Both the position numbers and the translations under genes were made by a program. DNA of 64,000 bases from Absidia repens. Taxonomy: Eukaryota > Mucoromycota > Mucoromycetes > Mucorales > Cunninghamellaceae. Of this stretch, positions 24,914-34,718 are shown piece after piece (position 1 is the stretch's first letter; each line of letters opens with the position of its first letter). The stretch covers positions 124,001 through 188,000 of the forward strand of contig MCGE01000020.1 of the NCBI GenBank assembly GCA_002105175.1, given 5' to 3'. The notes below the pieces were generated by a model. That model made no database searches and was not told the origin of the DNA. It saw only the letters and a list, made by a program, of their open reading frames with translations.

Positions 24914-25322
24914 TACGAATTGTGGTTGAGAGAAAAAAAAAAAATTAAAGACACACGAAAGCTGGAGGATTTCAAAAAAATAAAAATAGTGGCTGCTGTC
25001 GGGAATCAAATATCCTGTCAGCAGCAGAGCAGAGTAATGACAGAAAAAAAAATGAGATGGCATTGTGATTTCAATTAAAGATAAAAGACCAAGAAAAATA
25101 AATAAAAAGATATGTTTATTGAGTATGATAAAAAAAAATATATAGAGATAAAATGCACATTGTATAGAAGAAAAAATAGAAAGGGAAAAATGTGTGAGAT
25201 GTGGAGGGGCTTATGACAAAAAAAAAAAAAAAAAGGAATGATGACAATACAAATAATAATGAATTAAAAGCTAAACTACAAAACGATAAACTAAAAAGAA
25301 ATCTAAATATCACCAACTATAT
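24914..25322. other. Intergenic between TAF12 and SURF6
   Basis: A TCGGGAATCAAATAT motif (about 24999-25012) lies roughly 90 bp upstream of the TAF12 ATG. The remainder is the SURF6 3' flank, A-rich, with an A17 run near 25218. Confidence 0.45.
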
Positions 25323-27089
25323 CTACTTTTTCTTTCCTTTTGGCTTTGGGCTGGGTTTGGTCACCTTTCCTCCCTTGATTCGGTTCGTTCCTTCAAAGCC
25401 AGGTCGTGCTTTCTTGCTAGAGCCACCCTTCTTGCCAGATCGTTTATCCTTTTTCGAGTCAATGCGCTTTTGAAGATTTTCAGTTCGTTTCTTGATCTTG
25501 CTTTGTTCATCGTGCTTGACCTTATCTTCACGTTTGTTCCATTCTTGAGCACTCTTGGATTTGATCTTTTCTTGTCGTTTGATAGTCTTCTTCAATAATG
25601 TCGTGTCATCCTTGATCTTTTCACCAGTAGCCATGGCAATGGCCTTTTGCCAGTCCTGTTTTTCCTGCATTGATTGAGCCTGTATAACGAAAACAAAATT
25701 GTCGGTGATTAGTTTTTCTTGTTGAAGAGATGATGTACTCTTGCTTTTTTCATACCTTTTCCTTGTCTTCAGACTTCAATTTATCAAGCTTCTGTTGTTG
25801 AGTTTCAATCTTCTTCAATTGAGACTTGATATCCACAGCACCCTTCTTTTTAGGAGTACCACCCACAGACAATTTACCAAATACGAGATCACCATCCATC
25901 TTTACAGAATCAGCAGCATTACCAGAACGTGCCTAGATACATAAAAAAAAAGAACAATGTTCAGAGAGCGCTATTCACTTGACAATTCAATTCATCATCT
26001 AGTTTCTTACCGCAGATTTGGTAGGGTCTTTAACCAGTTCTTCAGGTGCCACTTTGTTTCCTTTTTCTTTTTGTGCCTTGATCGCCTTCTTTCGGTCTTG
26101 CTTTTTCTTCAACCGTTCGGCCAGAATAGCTTCCCTGCTACGAGCTTTGTTGGTCCCAGTGCCAGGAGCATTTCGTTTTATGCGTTGTTGGACAATACGT
26201 TCATGGAGTTTGCGTTTCAATTCATTGATTTCGTTCTTGGGTGGCATAGGTTGGAGAGGTTCTAAAAAAATCATGTACACAAAAAGGTGTTAGTATGAAC
26301 CATTCACATCACACGATCTATTATTCCTTAACACATATACTCAAATATATAAACACTTAAGAGATGATACTTACCAGTATGTTGAGGTTGAGAGACAGAA
26401 TCATCAGCAAGTCCACTGAAGTCGGCATGTCCATTGATTGATTTCACTTGTTCGGTTTCGTCAACATCCATATCGTCGTCACTATCAGCGGCAGCGACAG
26501 GTTGAACTTTGGTCGTCTTTGATTTTTTGTCGTTTTTCCCATTAACAGCACGTTGCTCGGCTTGTTCTTTTTGAATCTCGGATACCGTTCGCTGGTTGCT
26601 GGGATCAAGCTACAAAGAAGAAGGAAAAGTGAGTTAGTCCATCGTGATGATCGTATATGATTGTATCCATAATAATGATTTCTCTTACCTTGGCCTTCTT
26701 CGCCTTTTTGGAAGCTTCCTTTATTGCTTGCTTTGGTGCGTTTTTTCGCTTGTTGTGCATATACTTTGAATCATTCTGTTTGTCCCACCAAAAGAGAAAA
26801 TCACATGTCAGCAACTTCATTGTCTAGTCCTTGTCAGCTTTTGGTTCTCTTTTCCAAAATAAATACATACCTCGGCAGACGATGGATCGGTGATGTAAAA
26901 CTTGATGGGTATAAGGTTCAATAAGGCATCAAAGGTGTTTGAGTGTGCAGAGATACGATCCTAATAAACCAAAAGATATAATGTAAGTAAAGGTATGGTC
27001 ATGACGCTCAATCAAAAAACACCTAAGTTGTGAGACTATGGATACATAATACATACAGAGAGTGAATCCAATAATTGCGTTTGTACCAT
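25323..27089 (-). CDS. RRP14: SURF6/Rrp14 nucleolar ribosome-biogenesis protein
   Basis: Seven exons on the minus strand: 27089-27057, 26960-26871, 26775-26689, 26609-26375, 26261-26011, 25932-25756 and 25679-25323, giving 409 aa. The N-terminal Rrp14 block ISAHSNTFDALLNLIPIKFY is present. The C-terminal SURF6 domain is rich in Lys/Arg/Glu helices and includes ELKRKLHERI, ARSREAILAERLKKKQ, GDLVFGKL, QDWQKAIAMATGEKIKDD and EWNKREDKV. It ends in a lysine-rich tail (KPKGKKK). SURF6/Rrp14 is a nucleolar factor for small and large ribosomal subunit maturation. The middle acidic stretch DSDDDMDVDE and basic clusters fit a nucleolar protein. It diverges from PRKRIP1 with only 222 bp between start codons. 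Confidence 0.93.
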
Positions 27090-27311
27090 TCTTTATACAA
27101 TAATCAGGTTTAAAGCACAAGAAAAGCAAAAAGGACAAACAGAAAAGGGAAAGGAAAAAAAAAAAAAGTAAAAAAAAAAAAGAGGGTGGCGCTTGAATGA
27201 TCACGGTCACAATGAAGTTTGGTGGCGGAATATGAATTCTGTAGCAGGTAATATTTTTGCTGATTCCATTTTCACAGATATCTTTTTTTTCTTTTACCAC
27301 AATATACCATC
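27090..27311. promoter_or_regulatory. Bidirectional promoter of SURF6 and PRKRIP1
   Basis: 222 bp separate the two divergent ATGs. The motif GGCGGAATATGAATTC (27224-27238) resembles the motif upstream of other genes here and is oriented for SURF6. A16-type runs lie near 27160-27180 and a CT-rich tract lies just before the PRKRIP1 ATG. Confidence 0.5.
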
Positions 27312-28019
27312 ATGGCATCCGAGGAAACCGCACAAACCGTCACCAAAAAAGACCAAGATACTAAAGAATGGCTTTCTCCAGCTCAAAGGCACAACATGAC
27401 CGAGACTGAAAAACGGCAACGGCAATTGGATCGCTTATTCTCCAAAATCGATACACCAGTCTTTATTCCCGAGCCAAAGCCAGAAAAGAAGGAACACAAG
27501 GCCAAGGATTTTGTAGCCAACGTATCAGGCAAGTGGATGATAATGAAGCCAAAAAAAAAAAATGAAAACTTATCCGATCCCCGTTCCCCTTTTTTTTTTT
27601 ATACATATTGCAGGTTCAAGTGCTGGTGCCGGAAGTGGCGACTTTCACGTTTACCGAGCACTTCGACGTCGTGAGTATACCCGGTTAGGAAACATGGAAT
27701 CTGAAGAACGAAAGGTAACATCTTCACTATGCTGGGACATTTTATGCAGGAAGGGAGGGGGATGCAAGTTGACTCATACAGGGCAAATATACTGATATTT
27801 CCTTTCTCGCTTCCCCCGTCTTTTTTATTTTTTTTCTTATTGCAACAACAGGAACGGGAAAAGAAAGCCTACCAAGACGAAATAGCGAGAAAGAAGGCTG
27901 AAGATGACGAACGAACAGCAAAGAAGCGGGCTAGACGACAAAAACGAAAACAAAACCAGTCTGACAAAAGCGACAAGGATACAAGCAAGAAGCAAAAGAC
28001 ACAAGACAGCAAGGACTGA
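27312..28019 (+). CDS. PRKRIP1: PRKRIP1-type spliceosomal protein (DUF1168)
   Basis: Three exons: 27312-27528, 27614-27714 and 27852-28019, giving 161 aa. The family core FVANVSGSSAGAGSGDFHVY followed by RALRRREYTR is formed across intron 1. The C-terminus is a long charged helix ending in a Lys-rich tail, as expected. In human spliceosomes PRKRIP1 lies on U2 snRNA as a C*-complex factor. Intron 1 must begin with GC (TCAG then GCAAGT) to keep this invariant block in frame, making it a GC-AG intron. Introns 2 and the rest are canonical. Confidence 0.92.
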
Positions 28020-28552
28020 AAGTCTATTCTCCCGTTGGATGGTCCACATTGGCTTATGCATTGACAGTTCTACACGCATCACCCCATCCTACACACACAC
28101 ATACACATTTTAGTTTAGTTTAGTTTCCAATCATTGTTATTGTTATTCACATTGCACATCCATCACATCAGTACCCCTCTTTTTATTATTTTTTCTTGCT
28201 ATTTATATGCACAAAATATTCATCAAATAAAGTAAAGACAATATGTATATAAAATATTTTATTAGTAGAAATTGATTGATATGAAGAGGGATGGAGATTA
28301 TACTAAAGGGAAATCGTACATGCAGTTGGGAAAGGGCAAAAAAAAAAAAAGTTACTAAACAATGGAAAAAAAGGGAAATTAGTAGTGTATACAAAGTGAA
28401 ATCAAATAAAAAAAGAGGACGGGAATAAATACGTATAAAAAAGTGGAGATGATAACAAATAAATAAAAAAAGGGAAGGAAACTGAATGTTAAAACTGTAC
28501 ATAGGGAGAGGGAATGAGATAAAGGAGGAAAGGGTCAAGAGATGGGATATGT
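28020..28552. other. Convergent intergenic region
   Basis: 3' flanks of PRKRIP1 and the ankyrin-DIL gene. AATAAA near 28227 and TTTAGTTTAGTTTAG near 28111-28125 are present. No gene is seen. Confidence 0.45.
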
Positions 28553-31500
28553 CTAAATACTAGTATGGCCATGGTCAAGCTTGTCCATCCAATCTTCAGG
28601 AATCACAGGTACAAGTAGACGTTCTTTGACCATATGTTCATGCTTTGAATACTGTTGTTGTTGTTGTTGTTGATAATGATCACCGGATGTTGAGGTTGGT
28701 ACGGAAAATGGTAGCATGAATTTCGAATCCTTCGTTTCCTCCATGTCCTTATGGTCACTGTCATCACCATCGTCGTCATCATCATCATCATTGCTGTTGT
28801 TGCGTAACTGCTCCTTGTTCTCTGTGATATCCATGTCGACGGGTGAAGGAGGCCATTCATCATCGTCACGTTCATCATTTGACTGCTGCTGTTGCGGTGA
28901 TGCCGAATCCGTGGATGTGCTGATCTCATACTTGACATCAAAGACCCGACCAGGTGTGACATACTTTCTCGTCGACTAGAATTGGTGCGTTGCATTGTGA
29001 TACTTTGCTGTGATGATCGAGACATGGACCTTAACATGGGACGTTTCTGTGGCAACGATGCTGTTGTTCTGATGGATGAGAGACTGTCCTTGCGTCGATA
29101 ATTCCGCGCTTGTTGATGGCGCACAGTATCTTCGGCTAATTGCATGGCATATTTTTCGATTTCTTCGGGTAAGCGGGGTTCGTTGACTTCATATCGATAG
29201 TTGGTCACGCATCGTTTCACTTGAAGGGCATTCAGGACATCGAAGGCTTTGGCAGTGTTGATGAAGCTGACCAAGTCTGTCAATTGAGTCAAGCATTGGA
29301 GGAGTTGTAATAATTGTGTGATAGGTGTCATATAGGAACTGAGGCTGGCGGGCATATTGTTGGTGGAGATCCAGTCTTCTAGTTGAGATACATTCATTCG
29401 GATTTGCATAGCCTTGGAGCGACATAGAAGCTTTTTGTTGGTGAGAATACGATTGAAAAGTTCGCATGACATATAGTGGAAGAATTGAGCCAGGGCCTGA
29501 ATCACAATCGCTGGATGGACGTCGTAGGACTGCAATACAAATAATGTCGAGGAAAGTAAACTAGTGATTGATTCGGGTGAGACGTTGCTATTATTGATGC
29601 TTGTTTTTGTTGCTGTCCCTGCTGAGTCGGTGGTCACTGACGTCGTTGTAGTATTGATTGCATTAGTTGGTTGACTTGTTTGACGCTTGATCTGAGTAGC
29701 TAAAGCACCGCCAGAAGGCACAACCATAGATCGTCGACTGTTTCTACGAAAAAAACGTTGCCAATCATCAGTGAACTTGACTTGATCCATACCAGGTATT
29801 TCGTCGTGTTCTAGCATGGCCGGTCCCAAAACCTTTTCAATTCTTCGGTTCGTATCGTTGATCAGTATCATGTATGTTTCCGAAATAAGTTCAGAGAGCT
29901 GGAGTTGGTGATTCACGGCTGCAACAACAAGGCCACTGTCCTTTTGAGATAATGTAATAGTTGTGTAAGGTTGGTAATCCAAAAAGCGAGTACGTGTATA
30001 TTTCGAGTGTTGGCCTGCAAGAAAGAAAGAAAATGGAGTATATATATTAGCTTTGTTTTCATCGTTTTCGACTATTGTGCATGTCTGCTTTTCATCCTTA
30101 CCTTGATGGTGTTGCTTATTCTTTCCAAAGATCCATTCAACACTTGGTTCAACAATTCTTCGGTCGAGAAATAATGGGCAAATCGTGCACTGAGGAAGAT
30201 GACATTTGCTGGTAAACAGATTTCATGCTGTGATCGCATTGGTAATTGAATATTGGTGATGACTGTGTCGAGAATATAAGCCAAGTCGTCAGCTCCAAAG
30301 ACAAACATTTGGTCCGGTAAGCATTTGTCCCACTGGAAATCATTATTGATGTCGCTGTTGTCGTCGTCATCGTATTGATTCAAGGTTGAGCCATCCAAGT
30401 CGCCAAGATCGTCGTTGTTGGCGCCCCCAATATGCATGGCAGATTCCAATAATTTCTTTCGTCTATCGGCTTCTTCGGCCATGAAGCTATCGTAACCTTC
30501 CATTGTTGATTTATAATAAAAGTCAAGTCACCAGTATTTGAAGAGGAGGTGGAGGAAGAGGAGAGACTGCCATTGTTTCGTCCAAATATGCTGGAAGTAG
30601 AAGAAACGCTGTCGCGAGGATTTGTTGCCAGAATGTCCACAATTTTTTGGTTTTCAGTGTTCACAAAATCAAATACAGTGCGGCCCTTTGATGATTTCGT
30701 TTGAGAAGAAGCGCCATGTTCCAAGAGAAGTTTCACAATATGCTCATGGTTGTTGTTCGTGGCCCACATCAGTGCTGACCAACCAACTAAGAACAATATA
30801 AAAAAAAGCAATCTATCAGTAAATTATGATTCTGATCATCTTCATCTATTATCTTCCCCTAAATCACATCAAAATCCTCTAACATCACCCTATTGAAAAC
30901 CCTAACCTTCACCCCTACAGCCACATACTACGTTCACATATTCAGAATAATAATAATAATAAAAACCTTGTTTTGTCATCACTTACATGAATCCTGAATA
31001 TCAATTTTGGCACCGGATGATAAGAGAATACGAGCAATGTCCACCTTGCCGAAGCATGCCGCATAAATCAAAGGGGTCGTTCCGTCTTCGTCTTTGGCAT
31101 CAATGTCCACTAAAGCCTTGGTTGTATCATTTTGAAGGAGTGTATGTACCTTGTCGCTGTCACCGGAAGACGCCGCCCTCCAGAAAAGTTTAGTCAACTT
31201 TCGTTTCTTTGTATATTCATCCAGGTCGTTGTTATCCACTATTTGCTGTTCGTCCAAGCTGTCATCATCGCCTTCACCTTCCTGCAGTAGTTGTGGTCGA
31301 TCGCCTTCCATGGAATTGGTCTTGTCAGATGATGTAGAAGAAGGGGTAATGTCACGAGTTTCCAATATGTCCGACAGCTGTTTGTAATTTTCGGCAAGCC
31401 GTTGGGACATTTCATCATATGTCATATTTTCGTATTGTTTACGAATAATGTCATCCGCTTCGTCGCTGTCCTCCTTGATCATGGTAAGGTCGGTGGCGCC

Positions 31501-31569
31501 ATTAGATAGTTCAGTGCTGGAAGGGAATATCCTTATGGGTTTGTTTTCTGAAAGGTGCAAGGAATCCAT
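28553..31569 (-). CDS. Ankyrin-repeat and DIL (dilute) domain protein with three apparent frameshifts
   Basis: Exons on the minus strand: 31569-30987, 30786-30102 and 30014-28553. Ankyrin repeats lie at GTTPLIYAACFGKVDIARIL and GWSALMWATNNNHEHIVKLL. A DIL domain follows: RNIHVLAFWITNLTQLLHYL, LSELISETYMILI and YDVHPAIVIQALAQFFHYMS. In myosin V the DIL domain binds cargo; fungi have non-motor ankyrin-DIL proteins of unclear role. The reading frame breaks three times: near 30520 (just before MEGYDSFMAEEAD), near 29945 (after LLHYLK, in an A4 run) and near 28975 (before RKYVTPGRVF). Each break needs one extra base, and with them the exon phases close. No intron explains any of them. It is either a decaying gene or an assembly with single-base deletions. 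Confidence 0.8.
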
Positions 31570-32840
31570 ATAAGCAAAATGAACGTATGAGGAAGAAAAG
31601 GGAACCAGAAAAAGAAGAAGAAGAAAAGAGAGGGAGGGAAAAAAAAAGGAAGTAAAGAGATTATATCGTATTGAAGAGTTGTAGGCGGCGACTGACGGAG
31701 AAAAAAAGGGAGGTGATAAAAACCATGAAGAAAAAAAAGGGGACCAAGAAAAACGCTTTTATGAAGCGGGATGTCAAATTTGATGGAAGGGAGACAAATA
31801 TGGAGTTTATTCTCGTACCACTCTGCTAAAATCTGCTACTACCATTTTTTATTGTTATTTAGCCTAGTTTTTGATATCATATGTCCCTGATTGCATTTAA
31901 AGAATATATTATTATCCTTATAAAGGAATGCGATGACTACAAAAAACAAGGTATCAGAATGGGATATCACAAATGCACCTCCCATACAAGTTTAACGACA
32001 AACACCCCCATATGTTATGATGCCCATCGGAAATATTAAAATATCAAAGGTATTATTTAACGTGGACTTTCGTTAAACTCGGTAACGAAATGCATATGGC
32101 GCATTCGCATCGATTGGATATCGATTCTTGGAATTTTGTAATCCGACCTTTTTTATTATTATTAGCATTATTAATATTAGCACGTTTATGGATGATCCAG
32201 ACTTTCTAATAAAAATAATAGAAATGCTCATTTTGGATTTTGTTGCTTTAAAAAGAATCCAGTCTTGACAGTGTACAGTACTAAATTGAGTAATCGTAGT
32301 AAGAGTATTTATTATGGTGTAGTTCAGCAAGAACGCAAAGTGTTAATTGCTGCAATTTTTTATATTCAATTTCAGACCTTCACACATTTGAAAGAAATTG
32401 ATGCACTTTTTGCCTGGTTTTGAAGAATTTAGATGCAATCCCCACCATGCTGCATCTTCATAGGTGGTCCATTGAGGCCTAACTGGATTTTAATTGCAGC
32501 TTCGTTTTTATTACACACCAAAAATATAAAACATAACGAACTGGATGGCTTTATACAGCATGTCCAGTTTATTTATGAAGTATGGCAGTATTCCCGCTCT
32601 ATCTTTCGTATAAAGCAATGTAGACCGTATCGTCAGGGTAACCGTGACCTTAAACCGTGAGTCGGGCTACGAGATATCAGGGGAAGAGCGCAAATCAACA
32701 CAGATAAGCAAGCAAACAATGCAGAAGCATTCTACAGCCTAGGATATTTGCACAATATTACGTAGATTTATTTATATGGTTGGTCGAGCAGGAATATGGC
32801 TATCCTTGATAGTAAGTGGTCTAAGATTAACAACCTGTCT
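31570..32840. other. Intergenic upstream of the ankyrin-DIL gene
   Basis: Purine-rich DNA at about 31600-31750 includes the motif GAAGCGGGATGTCAAATTTG (31763-31782), about 200 bp upstream of the ATG. The rest to 32840 is AT-rich with no supported gene; small frames at 32073-32330 and 32433-32660 look random. Confidence 0.4.
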
Positions 32841-32849
32841 TTGAGTCTA

Positions 32850-33870
32850 TGGGACAAAAGAGTCATAACGGGTGAACTAAAAAGCGATTATTTGGTAGTG
32901 CACTGGCAAAAATAGTTACAATAGTGATACTGTTCATATCCGTATGAGTCTGATGATAATAATAGAAAGGACACTTTTATTGAAGAATGTTGGTAGATAC
33001 TAACTAAAAGATAGGGCCTCATTGCAATAAGGAATTGGATGGAAGGATCTATTAGAGTTACATGATGGTGGGAGATCTGACGAATGATCGACACTAATCT
33101 AAAGATACATTTGTAAAATGGGGAACTAATATAATATACGATACACGGTACAGAACATAATAAAGATTATAGGGTTATCTATTATTGAAGCGCAATAACG
33201 GTCAACACTAAATCAAAAGAGAGCGGTAGCAGTAAAAAAGAGATTCAAAGTACAATACGTGAGAGACCAATGGGACAGTCTTCATTGAAGCAAGTAAAAA
33301 GATACACGTTTTATTCGAATATAGATACAAACTATGTACAAACTAACGGTAGACTAAGCTAATGAAGGCTCATAAAAAGCTAACTAATGGTGCCTTCGGA
33401 TCCTGTATCCAAAATGAAAGAGTTTCCCCATGCATGTTGTAATCCCTGAGCTGAAAACTCTGTTAAACTAGTCCTGATACAATTCTAGGTCCAAAATAAC
33501 CCCGTCCAATTTGAATGATGAAGGAAAAAAATAATCAAAAAGAAAGAGGTCGGGGAAAAAAAGTTGGGAGTAAATAAAAAGGATCCACGTGGTCGGGATT
33601 TGAACTGTTTTTTTTTGTTTCTGAGGAATTGGTTTGCAATTATTATTATTTGGTGAGTGCAAAAAAGGAAGCCCTACCTTTTATTATACAACATTCAATA
33701 CTATACAACAACATTAATATGGTGACTACCTTCCCATGACGGTGACATCCTCCAATATATTTCAACATCGACAGCATGGTTGTTCTCTTCCGTTGTTGCT
33801 CTTGAAGACGAGGTGGATCAAGTCGACTTAGCTTATTTGCTATGAGACAACAAAAATCAACCATCGTATT
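32850..33870 (+). repeat. Dispersed repeat family, copy R4
   Basis: A well-preserved copy. Internal units include TTTATTGAAGAATGTTGGTAG (about 32974). The box TTTTATTCGAATATAG is near 33310 and the core CCCCATGCATGTTGTAATCC at 33427-33446 is followed by CTGAGCTGAAAAC. The CACGTGGTCGGGATTTGAA box is at 33586-33604. On its minus strand at about 33750-33870 an open stretch reads QQRKRTTMLSMLKYIGG, matching R3 and R5. Confidence 0.8.
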
Positions 33871-33879
33871 CAGCGCTCC

Positions 33880-34718
33880 ATTTACTGTACTTTACTATAC
33901 TGAGCTTCTGAATATAGATGAAGGGTATTTCTTGATTGGTATAGAAAATGGATAGTGATCGGCGCATAAAAATAAAATAAGCAGAGATGAGCGCATAAAC
34001 AATTCATGATTGAAAGGACACTAGAGTTTAGGTTCCATCACACTACTATATGTTCAATATTCATCTAAAGTTTTTTCGTTCAAGATTTTTTAGTTTTGGG
34101 CTCTAACTGTTGGCCCGAGTTTTTTTTTTTGGGCGTAAAAGGTGGACGGAGTTGTGATAGATTCATGCAGCGGAATTAGAATGAAACGACCTCTTTTTCA
34201 TTTTTGTACTGCAATAAACACACATAGAGTACTGTACATATACATCATGCGTCCGAGAACAAACGTTTAATTTGAATTACCGAGGCAAGAGCCATAACCG
34301 AAAAACTTCATTACCATGTTGCTAATTTAAACCTATTTTTCCAATGATAAAAATGATATAGTCACACATCCTGCTTGCCAACATATCACTTTACAAGACA
34401 TTATTTTGTATAACCTAACAGATATATCATCTTTTGTTTCAATTGTATTGATTGAAGACACATTCACATTCATGCAGATATATATGATAATATATAAAAT
34501 TCATATTTTATTGTAAAAATGTTATTTTCGATATACATTGTAATTATAAAATAATAATAAGATAAAAATACTAGAGAATAAAAGGGACATACAAAATAAT
34601 AGGTTATAAAAAGGAAGTGATGAATATACTACATGCTGGGGAAGAGACGGGGAATAACTAAAAAAAAAAAAAAAAAAACTAAAGACATACACACTAAAGC
34701 ACACACACACACATACAT
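33880..34718. other. Intergenic, 3' flank of the fungal-TF-domain gene
   Basis: AT-rich DNA with an A18 run at about 34661-34678 and CA repeats near 34705. No gene is supported. Confidence 0.4.

Noticed and set aside
28860..28980. Intron to explain the third frame break of the ankyrin-DIL gene
   Set aside because: A GTATGT donor exists, but every reachable acceptor gives a stop codon or the wrong frame and would remove the KYVTPGRVFDVKYE stretch.
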